From the NCBI RefSeq assembly GCF_042214795.1, contig NZ_CP090177.1, positions 1,550,001 through 1,614,000 on the forward strand: a stretch of DNA of 64,000 bases, given 5' to 3'. This document shows, piece by piece, positions 17,397 through 28,959 of this stretch (positions are counted from its first letter, which is position 1; each line of letters starts with the position of its first letter). The DNA is from Arcobacter iocasae. GTDB taxonomy: Bacteria > Campylobacterota > Campylobacteria > Campylobacterales > Arcobacteraceae. The notes under the pieces were generated by a model, which had not been told where the DNA came from, ran no database searches, and saw only the letters and a list, made by a program, of their open reading frames with translations. A program made the position numbers and the translations under genes.

Positions 17397-17609
17397 GTGA
17401 ATGTAAAAGTACTTAAACCTTGTCATTGTATAAGAAGGTTTAAGTATGATGAAGTTTTTGAGTATTATAATAAAGAAGATGCTTTTAAAAAAGCAGAAGA
17501 AATTATTGAAGTAATGAAAACAAAAAGTTGTCAGACCCATGAGTTTTTTATAAATGAAAAGGATGATGGCTTTGAAATATCAAGTAAAGTTAATTATAAA
17601 TCATGGTAA
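17397..17609 (+). CDS. Small conserved-looking protein downstream of thiC
   Basis: 70 aa, family not recognised. Starts GTG at 17397, 11 bp after the thiC stop. N-terminal CHCIRRF gives a Cys-His-Cys cluster (residues 9-11) and a later CQTHEFF supplies a further Cys/His pair (about 46-49), so metal binding is possible. The rest is charged and helical (FKKAEEIIEVMKTK), ending in a beta-like EISSKVNYKSW. Probably co-transcribed with thiC. Coding use matches neighbours. Confidence 0.6.
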   Translation: MNVKVLKPCHCIRRFKYDEVFEYYNKEDAFKKAEEIIEVMKTKSCQTHEFFINEKDDGFEISSKVNYKSW

Positions 17610-17696
17610 AATAAGTATGATTTTTAATTAAGATAAAAATTATCCTATTTTCTCTATAATGCGAAAAAATTGAATAATAATTTGAAGGAAGTATTG

Positions 17697-18812
17697 ATGG
17701 CAAATGTAGCTGATATAAAAAAAGAATTAGAAAAAGTAATTTACCCAGGTTTTACAAAATCAATTGTAGAGTTTGGATTTTTAAAAAATGTTGAAGTAAA
17801 TGGTGATGCTGTAAGTATACTTGTAGAAATAACTTCAAGTGTACAAGAAGTAGAACATGAAATAAGAACTAATATTAAAAAAGTATTAGAAAATATTGGT
17901 GTTACAAATTTAGATTTACAAGTAAAAAAACCAGAAGCACCAAAACAAACAAGTAATAGTGTAAGTGGAAAAAATATTGCTCCACAAATTAAAAATTTTG
18001 TAATGGTATCTTCAGGAAAAGGTGGAGTTGGTAAATCAACTACAACTGTTAACCTAGCAGTAGCTGCTGCTATGCAAGGTAAAAGAGTTGGTATTTTAGA
18101 TGCTGATATTTATGGACCAAATATTCCTCGAATGTTCGGATTACAAGGTAAAGAAGTTGAAGTAATCGGAAATAAAGCAAAACCATTCCATGCTTATGGT
18201 GTAGATGTTATGTCTATGGGATCACTTATGGAAGAGGGACAAGCTCTTATTTGGAGAGGTGCTATGATTATGAAGGCAATCCAACAACTTCTAAGAGATA
18301 TTTTATGGGAAGAATTAGACATTTTATTTATTGATATGCCTCCTGGAACTGGTGATGCACAATTAACATTGGCTCAAAGTGTTCCTGTAACTTGTGGTGT
18401 AAATGTTACAACTCCTCAACATGTAGCACTTGATGATTCAAGAAGAAGTTTAGATATGTTTAAAAAACTTCATATTCCAGTTGGTGGAATTGTTGAAAAT
18501 ATGAGTGGATTTATTTGTCCTACATGTAATACAGAATCTGATATTTTCGGAATGGGTACTTGTGAAGCCCTAGCAAAAGAGTACGGAACAACTGTTTTAG
18601 GAAACTTGCCAATTGAACCTGCTATTAGAGAAGGTGGAGACAATGGTAAGCCAATCGTATATTTCCATCCTGAATCAATTTCTGCAAAAAGATATATGAA
18701 AGCCGCTGAAACATTAATTGAATTTATTGATAATGTAAGTGAAAAAGCAGAAAATGCTTCTATTCAACCAACTACACCTCCTGGTGTATCAGCCTGTTCA
18801 ACAGCAAAATAA
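17697..18812 (+). CDS. mrp: Mrp/NBP35-type Fe-S carrier ATPase (ApbC)
   Basis: 371 aa from the ATG at 17697, chosen over an upstream TTG at 17670 because GAAGGAAG lies correctly before it and MANVADIKKELEKVIYPGF matches the family start. The N-terminal MIP18/DUF59 domain covers about 1-80. The ATPase domain has the deviant Walker A GKGGVGKSTTTVNLA, DADIYGPNIPRMFG, and DMPPGTGDAQLTL. The CPTC motif (FICPTCNTESDIFG) is the Cys pair that holds a bridging 4Fe-4S cluster in dimers. The C-terminus ends SACSTAK. Confidence 0.95.
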   Translation: MANVADIKKELEKVIYPGFTKSIVEFGFLKNVEVNGDAVSILVEITSSVQEVEHEIRTNIKKVLENIGVTNLDLQVKKPEAPKQTSNSVSGKNIAPQIKNFVMVSSGKGGVGKSTTTVNLAVAAAMQGKRVGILDADIYGPNIPRMFGLQGKEVEVIGNKAKPFHAYGVDVMSMGSLMEEGQALIWRGAMIMKAIQQLLRDILWEELDILFIDMPPGTGDAQLTLAQSVPVTCGVNVTTPQHVALDDSRRSLDMFKKLHIPVGGIVENMSGFICPTCNTESDIFGMGTCEALAKEYGTTVLGNLPIEPAIREGGDNGKPIVYFHPESISAKRYMKAAETLIEFIDNVSEKAENASIQPTTPPGVSACSTAK

Positions 18813-18819
18813 TTATTAA

Positions 18820-18850
18820 GAATATTTAGAGTTTTTAACTCTAAATATTC
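18820..18850 (+). terminator. Terminator of mrp
   Basis: Perfect 14-bp stem (arms 18820-18833 and 18837-18850) with a 3-nt T loop, followed by CTCTTT. Starts 8 bp after the mrp stop. Confidence 0.85.
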
Positions 18851-18957
18851 CTCTTTAAAACTACCCATTTTATAGCATCATAATAAAAAATTAATTAACT
18901 TATATCAAATGATTATAAATCCTTAGATATAATAAACAAAAAATTATTAGGCTTATT

Positions 18958-20109
18958 ATGAAAAAACACCTAGAAACAAAACTTTCTCATCTGCAAGATT
19001 TTGCTACAATCCAAGACCAGTACGGTGCTTCGCACTTTCCTATATACAACACAGGAACCTTTGATTTAAAAAAACAAGATGGTGAAAAGATATATGATTA
19101 TACAAGAAGTGATAATCCTACAAGAGAAGCTTTAGAAAATCTTTTTACAGATGTAGAAAATGGAGCAGGTTGCGTTTGTACACATACAGGAATTGGTGCA
19201 GTATCACTTTTATTTGAAACAGTTTTAAAAGCAAACTCTCAAGTTTTGGTAGAATCTGATTGTTATGGAGGAACTTTTAGATTATTAAAAGTTTTCCAAG
19301 GAAAATATAATATTAAAGTACATTTTGCTGATTTTTTAAGTGAACCAGAATTGGAAAAAATTTTAAAAAACAATAAAATTGATTTAGTTTTATGTGAATC
19401 ACCAACAAATCCTGGTCTTAAAATAATTGATATAGGTATGGTATCTGTTTTGGCAAAAAAATATAATGCTCTTTTTGCACTTGATAATTCACTAGCAACT
19501 TTTATTTCACAACGGCCACTTGATATGGGTGCTGATTTTTCACTTTTCTCTACTACTAAATATATCTCAGGACATGGAAGTGTAGTAGCTGGTGCAATTG
19601 TTGCAAAAACAAAAGAATTGGCTGATGAACTTCACTATTATGCAAATGCCCATGGTAGAAGTCAAAATCCAATGGATGTATTTTTAATAAGCTTAGGAAT
19701 ACCAACTCTTAAAATAAGAATGAAAGAACATCAAAAAAACTCTATATTGATAGCTGAATTTTTGGAAAAACAAAGTTTTATAAAAGCAGTTATGCATCCA
19801 GGTTTAAAATCGCACCCTCAACACAAACTTGCAACTTATCAAATGGATTATATTCCAGGAGTTTTTTGTGCAGAGTTTATAAATAAAGATTTTGCAGAGA
19901 AGTTTATTGAAAACACAAAAATCTTTGGTGAAAAATGTTCTTTTGGAAGTCCTGATTCTAGAGTAGAAATTCCTGCAAAAATATCACATGCTTCTTTTTC
20001 AAAAGAGGAATTAGCTGCAATTGGAATAAGTGATGGTACAGTTAGATTTTCTATTGGATTAGAAAATGTTGAAGATTTAATAGAAGATATTGAGCAAGCA
20101 TTAAAATAG
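18958..20109 (+). CDS. Cys/Met metabolism PLP enzyme (cystathionine gamma-synthase/lyase type)
   Basis: 383 aa. Family features: YDYTRSDNPTREALE (the YSRxxNPT motif), GAGCVCTHTGIGAVS for PLP phosphate, CESPTNPGLKIIDI, LDNSLATF and the Schiff-base lysine in FSTTKYISGHG (about residue 201). The C-terminus FGSPDSRVEIPAKISHASFS and VRFSIGLENVEDLIEDIEQAL is complete. Whether it is a gamma-synthase, gamma-lyase or beta-lyase cannot be told from sequence alone. The next gene's ATG directly follows its TAG, indicating translational coupling. Confidence 0.88.
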   Translation: MKKHLETKLSHLQDFATIQDQYGASHFPIYNTGTFDLKKQDGEKIYDYTRSDNPTREALENLFTDVENGAGCVCTHTGIGAVSLLFETVLKANSQVLVESDCYGGTFRLLKVFQGKYNIKVHFADFLSEPELEKILKNNKIDLVLCESPTNPGLKIIDIGMVSVLAKKYNALFALDNSLATFISQRPLDMGADFSLFSTTKYISGHGSVVAGAIVAKTKELADELHYYANAHGRSQNPMDVFLISLGIPTLKIRMKEHQKNSILIAEFLEKQSFIKAVMHPGLKSHPQHKLATYQMDYIPGVFCAEFINKDFAEKFIENTKIFGEKCSFGSPDSRVEIPAKISHASFSKEELAAIGISDGTVRFSIGLENVEDLIEDIEQALK

Positions 20110-21606
20110 ATGAATAATAGCCCGTTTAAGCCTATAGTATGTGGTGAAACACTGCCACAAAATAATGTTCATGCCGTAAGTGTAAGTATGCCAAAACTTC
20201 AAGATGTAATTGATTATGAAGAGGGTTTTGGCGAAGCTATGGAAAAAATTAAATCTGGTTATCCAAGGTTTACTATGCATCCATATTTAAGAATCCTTGC
20301 AAAATATATAAAAGAAAAGTATAAAGTAAATGATTCTTATGAAGTGGTACTTTTAAGTTCACAAAAAGCTGTTGATATTTTAAGTGATAAATATTTTATT
20401 CATAATAAAATAGAGATAGATGAACCCTTTGGCGTAATATTGGTACAAAATGGTACTTGTCAACTTCAAAGAGTTTTAATGTTTATACAACATGTTGGGT
20501 ACAACTTATCTTCAAGACTTGCAGAAGATTATTTATATAATATTGCATTGATAAATTCAAAACATAAAGAAGAAATAGAAAAAGAAGAGCTTGCTTTTGA
20601 TTTAGTAGTTTCAACTTTGGGAAAAGCTTATAATCAAGCAAAAGAAAATATTACCTTAGCCCCTTCTGGTATGAATGCTATGTATGGTGTTGTAAAAGGT
20701 TTGAAAAATATCCAAAGAAAAAATGGAAGGGATATTTTAGTTCAACTTGGTTGGTTATATTTAGATACTATGAATATAGTAAAACACTATTATGAACAAT
20801 CAAAAGTTTTCCCTGATGTAAAAAATTTAGATTTATTAGAAGAGTACTTAAAAGAAAATGGCTTTAAAGTAAGTGCAATAATCACAGAAGTTCCTACAAA
20901 TCCTCTTTTATTATGTGTTGATATGAAAAGATTAAACGCTCTTTGCAAAAAATATAATATTCCTTTGGTTGTTGATTCTACATTAGCAACACCATATAAT
21001 ATAAATTTAAATAATTATGCAGATATATATGTGGAGTCTCTTACAAAATTTGCTTCAGGTAATGCAGATGTACTAATGGGTGCAATTATTTTAAATCAAA
21101 AGTCAAAACTTTCTCATATGAGTGTAGAGTTCTTTAAACATTGTGATAAAGCATATATAAAAGATATTCAAAGAATAGCTTTTGAAATAAAAGATTATGA
21201 GAAAAGAGTTAAAAAAATTAGTTCAAATACAAAAGCTTTGGTTGAATATTTAAAAACCTGTTCTTATATAGATAAAATATATTATTGTTTAAATGATGAA
21301 AACGAATTTGAATATAAACAAATAATGAAAGATGATAACTCATATACAGGACTTATCTCTGTAACATTTAATAAACCATTTGAATCTATATATGATAATC
21401 TAAATTTTGCAAAAGGACCAAGCCTTGGCACAGAATTTACACTTCTTATGCCTTATACTTATCTTGCACATTATGATTATGTAAAAAGTGAAGAAGGTTC
21501 AAAACGATTAATTGAGATTGGATTACCAAAAGATATACTTAGAATTTCTGTTGGAAGTGAAAATATAAATGACATAATAGAAGAATTCAAAAGATTGGAG
21601 CAATAA
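20110..21606 (+). CDS. Fungal STR2-type cystathionine gamma-synthase-like enzyme
   Basis: 498 aa, about 110 longer than normal bacterial Cys/Met PLP enzymes. The N-terminal part (GETLPQNNVHAVSVSMPKLQ, then VIDYEEGFGE and SGYPRFTMHPYL) closely recalls yeast STR2 and other fungal cystathionine gamma-synthases, whose starts read GESIPPNTKHAVSVCLPTW, then GYEEGE and GYPRFFIH. The catalytic half holds APSGMNAMYGV, ITEVPTNPLLLCVD, VVDSTLATPYN and the PLP lysine in VESLTKFASGNADV. Fused in operon with another transsulfuration enzyme, so it may supply the synthase step and its neighbour the lyase step. Confidence 0.8.
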   Translation: MNNSPFKPIVCGETLPQNNVHAVSVSMPKLQDVIDYEEGFGEAMEKIKSGYPRFTMHPYLRILAKYIKEKYKVNDSYEVVLLSSQKAVDILSDKYFIHNKIEIDEPFGVILVQNGTCQLQRVLMFIQHVGYNLSSRLAEDYLYNIALINSKHKEEIEKEELAFDLVVSTLGKAYNQAKENITLAPSGMNAMYGVVKGLKNIQRKNGRDILVQLGWLYLDTMNIVKHYYEQSKVFPDVKNLDLLEEYLKENGFKVSAIITEVPTNPLLLCVDMKRLNALCKKYNIPLVVDSTLATPYNINLNNYADIYVESLTKFASGNADVLMGAIILNQKSKLSHMSVEFFKHCDKAYIKDIQRIAFEIKDYEKRVKKISSNTKALVEYLKTCSYIDKIYYCLNDENEFEYKQIMKDDNSYTGLISVTFNKPFESIYDNLNFAKGPSLGTEFTLLMPYTYLAHYDYVKSEEGSKRLIEIGLPKDILRISVGSENINDIIEEFKRLEQ

Positions 21607-21608
21607 TT

Positions 21609-21956
21609 ATGAACATTGATAAAATAAAAGAACTGATTTTAAGATTCTCAAATGAAAGGGATTGGGATAAATTTCACAATCCAAAAAATTTAGCAATGGC
21701 ACTTAGTGTAGAAACAGCAGAACTAGTTGAAATTTTTCAATGGCTAAATGAAGACCAAAGCTTAAATTTAGATAAGTCAAAAAAAGAGCATTTAGAAGAA
21801 GAAATTGCAGATATTGCAGTTTATTTGCTAAGAATTTGTTATTCACACAATATAGATTTAGAAAAAGCAATTATTTCTAAAATGAAGAAAAATGAAATAA
21901 AGTATCCCTTATATGACAAAAATGGCGAAAAAATCGACTATGGGAAGAAAAACTAA
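21609..21956 (+). CDS. MazG-like nucleotide pyrophosphohydrolase
   Basis: 115 aa, all-alpha NTP-PPase of the RS21-C6/MazG-related group, house-cleaning enzymes that hydrolyse non-canonical or excess dNTPs to monophosphates. Mg-binding motifs are visible: ALSVETAELVEIFQWL (ExxE, about 31-46) and EEIADIAVYLLRICYS (ExxD, about 64-79), with the C-terminal MKKNEIKYPL typical of the group. Two bases after the STR2-type gene and just upstream of the rRNA promoter. Confidence 0.88.
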   Translation: MNIDKIKELILRFSNERDWDKFHNPKNLAMALSVETAELVEIFQWLNEDQSLNLDKSKKEHLEEEIADIAVYLLRICYSHNIDLEKAIISKMKKNEIKYPLYDKNGEKIDYGKKN

Positions 21957-22006
21957 TGCAAAAAAGATTTTTTTTCAAAATTTAAGCCAAGATTAAAGAA
22001 AAGCGC

Positions 22007-22035
22007 TTGACAAAGACAAAAAAACCTATTATAAT
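22007..22035 (+). promoter_or_regulatory. rRNA operon promoter
   Basis: Canonical TTGACA (22007-22012), 17-bp spacer, TATAAT (22030-22035), one of the few perfect sigma-70 promoters in the window. Transcription should begin near 22042, about 220 bp before the 16S gene. Confidence 0.92.
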
Positions 22036-22074
22036 TCCCGTCCAATTTGAGTGACAAACGTCGCAAAGGGTTGA

Positions 22075-22086
22075 TGTTCTTTAACA
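22075..22086 (+). promoter_or_regulatory. boxA-like antitermination site in rRNA leader
   Basis: TGTTCTTTAACA matches the bacterial rrn boxA consensus TGCTCTTTAACA at 11 of 12 positions and lies in the leader about 190 bp before 16S, where Nus factors normally load. Confidence 0.75.
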
Positions 22087-22106
22087 AACTACGGTTTTAA
22101 GAAGTA

Positions 22107-22134
22107 AGTAACTTTTATAAACCGAATATGATAT
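22107..22134 (+). other. 16S processing stalk, 5' arm
   Basis: Pairs with 23845-23872 beyond the 16S 3' end. The core AAACCGAATATGATAT (22119-22134) is perfectly complementary to 23845-23860, and wobble-tolerant pairing extends the helix to about 28 bp. This is the RNase III-type stem that releases pre-16S. Confidence 0.85.
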
Positions 22135-22263
22135 AAAACAAGAGAATTTATACAATTCTCGTCTATTAAAAAAACAATGAGTAATGTCAGTAAACAATTG
22201 CAATTAATCTTTTTAGGAAGATTAGATAAAAGAGTTAGACACTAGTCATGATTAAACTAAACA

Positions 22264-23781
<1,518 letters not shown>

Positions 23782-23789
23782 AGAGTAAT

Positions 23790-23813
23790 GAGATTAGATT
23801 CGTTTCTAATCTC
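23790..23813 (+). other. Hairpin just after 16S
   Basis: 9-bp stem GAGATTAGA / TCTAATCTC with loop TTCGTT, 9 nt after the mature 16S end and inside the processing stalk. Possible maturation signal. Confidence 0.6.
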
Positions 23814-23844
23814 AAGAAATAAAAAAACAATGGGTAAATATCCA

Positions 23845-23872
23845 ATATCATATTCGGTTTGTAAAGGTTATT
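23845..23872 (+). other. 16S processing stalk, 3' arm
   Basis: Complement of 22107-22134; see that entry. Lies between 16S and tRNA-Ile. Confidence 0.85.
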
Positions 23873-23892
23873 GAAAATAATAGGTGAAGAAT

Positions 23893-23969
23893 GGGCCTAT
23901 AGCTCAGCTGGCTAGAGCGCTCGACTGATAATCGTGAGGTCCCAGGTTCAAGTCCTGGTAGGCCCACCA
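23893..23969 (+). tRNA. tRNA-Ile (GAT)
   Basis: 77 nt with encoded CCA. Acceptor GGGCCTA / TAGGCCC, anticodon GAT at 23927-23929, T arm CCAGGTTCAAGTCCTGG. Standard spacer tRNA of bacterial rrn operons. Confidence 0.97.
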
Positions 23970-23988
23970 TGATTGAATAATCTTTGTT

Positions 23989-24064
23989 GGGGAATTAGCT
24001 CAGCTGGGAGAGCGCCTGCCTTGCACGCAGGAGGTCAGCGGTTCGATCCCGCTATTCTCCACCA
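23989..24064 (+). tRNA. tRNA-Ala (TGC)
   Basis: 76 nt with encoded CCA. Acceptor GGGGAAT / ATTCTCC, anticodon TGC at 24022-24024 in loop CTTGCAC, T arm GCGGTTCGATCCCGC. Follows tRNA-Ile by 19 nt. Confidence 0.97.
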
Positions 24065-24341
24065 ACATTACACCAAAACCAAAGTAGAACGCAAATTAGT
24101 AAATTTTAATATTAGTACTTAAGAGAAGTATTAATATTAGGATTTATCCTAAATGTTATTTAAAAATTTAATGTTAAAGTCTTTAAAATTTTTTCGAATT
24201 AGAATAAAGAGATTTATTTTAATACAAAATAGAAAACAATTTAAACACACAATTACTGTTTTATTAAATATTGTATTTAATAAGATAGTAGCCAAGGAAT
24301 AATTATCAAAAAAGGTAACTATAGAGATATAGTTATACAAA
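24065..24341 (+). other. tRNA-Ala to 23S spacer with 23S stalk 5' arm
   Basis: 277-nt AT-rich spacer without a credible ORF. Positions 24272-24299 (with core TTAATAAGATAGTA) pair with 27263-27291 after 23S, with only a few mismatches over about 28 nt. This is the 23S processing stalk. Confidence 0.82.
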
Positions 24342-27258
<2,917 letters not shown>

Positions 27259-27262
27259 TATA

Positions 27263-27291
27263 TTTCTTGGTTTACTATCTTATTAAGTACA
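27263..27291 (+). other. 23S processing stalk, 3' arm
   Basis: Complementary to 24272-24299. Starts about five bases after the estimated end of 23S. Confidence 0.82.
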
Positions 27292-27344
27292 TACTTAATG
27301 AGTATGTGTGTAAAAGACTTTAACATTAATATACTCAAGATTGA

Positions 27345-27383
27345 GTTGAGTATTAAGAGCATTTATTGCTTTTACTACTCAAC
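27345..27383 (+). other. Long hairpin between 23S and 5S
   Basis: GTTGAGTA (27345-27352) pairs with TACTCAAC (27376-27383); after one mismatch the helix continues 54-61 with 67-74 around a 5-nt loop. A 17-bp local hairpin ending 3 nt before the 5S gene; likely a cleavage signal for 5S release. Confidence 0.75.
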
Positions 27384-27386
27384 TTT

Positions 27387-27501
27387 GTTGGTGATTATAG
27401 AGAAGTGGAAATACCCGGCTCCATTCCGAACCCGGAAGTCAAGCACTTCATCGCTGATAATACTGCAGGGTCCCCTTGTGGAAACGTAAGTCGTCGCCAA
27501 C
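27387..27501 (+). rRNA. rrf: 5S ribosomal RNA
   Basis: About 115 nt. Terminal helix GTTGGTG / CGCCAAC fixes the ends; CCGAACCCGGAAGTCAAGC is the conserved loop B/C region. Last gene of the rrn operon. Confidence 0.94.
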
Positions 27502-27516
27502 TCTTGAGTCTTTTTT

Positions 27517-27568
27517 AAGCTTAGTTCTATTTAGACTTTCAGTCTTTTTAGCACTGAGCTTTTTTTTA
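27517..27568 (+). terminator. rRNA operon terminator
   Basis: AAGCTTAG (27517-27524) pairs with CTGAGCTT (27554-27561) around an inner hairpin AGACT-TTC-AGTCT, followed by T7. Begins 16 nt after 5S. Confidence 0.85.
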
Positions 27569-27816
27569 GCACTTTTTTTACTGTTATTTATTTCTTCTAA
27601 CAGGATTCTTTGATATTATTTTCTATTACTTTTATCAGAATTTATTTCTTTTATTCTATTCTCTCCTATTATGCTTTTTTCTTTATATCGTACTTTGATA
27701 TTAAATTATTCTATCTTTCTTATTTAGAAGCTCTTATATTTGTTTATAACACTATATTAAGTTGATTTATTTTCTTTCTTGTTATACAATTAGGATATTT
27801 ATATAAAGGATACAAA
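27569..27816. other. AT-rich spacer after rRNA operon
   Basis: About 250 bp of T-rich sequence. Nothing coding or structured was recognised apart from the promoter region expected for the following small ORF. Confidence 0.5.
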
Positions 27817-27915
27817 ATGTATTTAGATAAAATTGGGATTCTAGTAGGAATTGGGTTAATAATATTTATGGTATTAAGTTTTGTAGTAAAGTATTTTATA
27901 CGAAATAAAGAGTAG
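27817..27915 (+). CDS. Tiny single-pass membrane protein
   Basis: 32 aa, ATG at 27817 behind SD AAAGGA (7 bp spacing). After MYLDK comes one hydrophobic helix of about 20 residues (IGILVGIGLIIFMVLSFVV) and a positive tail KYFIRNKE, so N-out/C-in topology is expected. A hairpin with a T-rich tail starts at the stop codon, supporting a real transcript. Family unknown; similar-sized subunits occur in respiratory complexes, but nothing here identifies one. Confidence 0.55.
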   Translation: MYLDKIGILVGIGLIIFMVLSFVVKYFIRNKE

Positions 27916-27937
27916 AGACTACTCTTCTTTTCTTGAA
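27908..27937. terminator. Bidirectional terminator, small ORF / hisIE
   Basis: 8-bp stem AAGAGTAG / CTACTCTT with AGA loop (27908-27926) overlapping both stop codons. Followed rightward by CTTTTCTTG and T7. Confidence 0.6.
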
Positions 27938-28602
27938 TTTTTTTCGTCAATTCCTGACATACCAAATCTTCTAGCAAGTTCTTGTTTAATTCTATCAGGA
28001 GATATGTTTTTGCTTGCTAATGCAACCATTGTGTGGTAAACTAAATCTGCTGCTTCATAAATCATTTCTTCACTATTATCATCTTTAACTGCAAAAGTAA
28101 ATTCACCTGCTTCTTCAACAATTTTCTTAAGCATAGAGTTCTCTTTGCCATTTAATAGTTTAGATGTATAAGATTTCTTAGGATCATCATTTTTTCTATC
28201 TTGAATAACATGAAATAAGTTATCTAAAACAGAATATTTATTAGTTGTATTAACTTCTACATCACTAATTATTTCATTTGTTTCTAAGTTAGTAAAGAAG
28301 CATGATTTTCTGCCTGTATGACAAGCTACGCCTTCTTGTATAACTTTTATTAGTATTGTATCATTATCACAATCAAGCATTATTTTTGCGATTTCTTGTG
28401 TATGACCAGATTCTTCACCTTTTTTCCAAATTCGTTGTTTACTTCTTGAAAAGTAGTGAGCAAATTTTGTAGATAGAGTTAAGTCTAAAGCTTCTTTATC
28501 CATATAGGCTAACATTAAAACTTCATTTGTTGTTGAATCTTGTGTGATAACTGGAATCAAACCATTCATTTTTTCCCATGCAATATTTTCTATATTCTTC
28601 AT
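27919..28602 (-). CDS. hisIE: Bifunctional phosphoribosyl-AMP cyclohydrolase/phosphoribosyl-ATP pyrophosphatase
   Basis: 227 aa. The HisI domain comes first (about 1-115): PVITQDSTTNEVLMLAYMD, SRSKQRIWKKGEESGH, CDNDTILIKV and the zinc Cys pair in GVACHTGRKSCFF. The HisE domain follows (about 130-220): KKIVEEAGEFTFAVKDD, EEMIYEAADLVYHTMVAL with MazG-like acidic residues. Carries out steps 2 and 3 of histidine synthesis. Leftward, after the 101-aa protein gene with a 9-bp gap, so likely co-transcribed. Confidence 0.96.
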   Translation of the reverse strand: MKNIENIAWEKMNGLIPVITQDSTTNEVLMLAYMDKEALDLTLSTKFAHYFSRSKQRIWKKGEESGHTQEIAKIMLDCDNDTILIKVIQEGVACHTGRKSCFFTNLETNEIISDVEVNTTNKYSVLDNLFHVIQDRKNDDPKKSYTSKLLNGKENSMLKKIVEEAGEFTFAVKDDNSEEMIYEAADLVYHTMVALASKNISPDRIKQELARRFGMSGIDEKNSRKEE

Positions 28603-28611
28603 CTTTTTACC

Positions 28612-28917
28612 TTAAAAATTTTTGCCTAAATTAATTCTTACACCATCAATAGATTTTTGTTCTGTATTTAAATCAACAGTACCATCTATTTCTATTTCAT
28701 CTTTGTTTTTTGGAGTTAAATCAACTTCTTTATTTACTGGTTTAGTCAATAAATCTTCTTTTTTTTGATAATCTTTTTTTGTTTTTTGTTTTGTTTGTAT
28801 GTTTGGGTTTAATAATTTAATATCATTTAAGTCAATATTATTTTTTTGATCTTTGGCATTTAGTAAAACTATAGAGCTTAACAGAACAAAGATTAATATA
28901 AATATTTTATTTAACAT
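28612..28917 (-). CDS. Small exported protein of unknown function
   Basis: 101 aa, family not recognised. N-terminal hydrophobic signal (LNKIFILIFVLLSSIVLLNA, cleavage likely after A21) and then a polar, Lys/Asp/Asn-rich region with LTKPVNKEVDLTPKNKDEIE, ending VRINLGKNF. Probably periplasmic or surface-located and largely unstructured. Lies between the SPFH gene and hisIE, same strand. Confidence 0.65.
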   Translation of the reverse strand: MLNKIFILIFVLLSSIVLLNAKDQKNNIDLNDIKLLNPNIQTKQKTKKDYQKKEDLLTKPVNKEVDLTPKNKDEIEIDGTVDLNTEQKSIDGVRINLGKNF

Positions 28918-28930
28918 AGGTATCCAAATA

Positions 28931-28954
28931 TAAAGAGTAGAAAACTACTCTTTA
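28931..28954 (-). terminator. Hairpin downstream of SPFH gene
   Basis: 10-bp perfect stem TAAAGAGTAG / CTACTCTTTA with a 4-nt loop, starting 5 bp past the SPFH stop. May attenuate read-through to the 101-aa gene and hisIE. Confidence 0.6.
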
Positions 28955-28959
28955 TAAAA

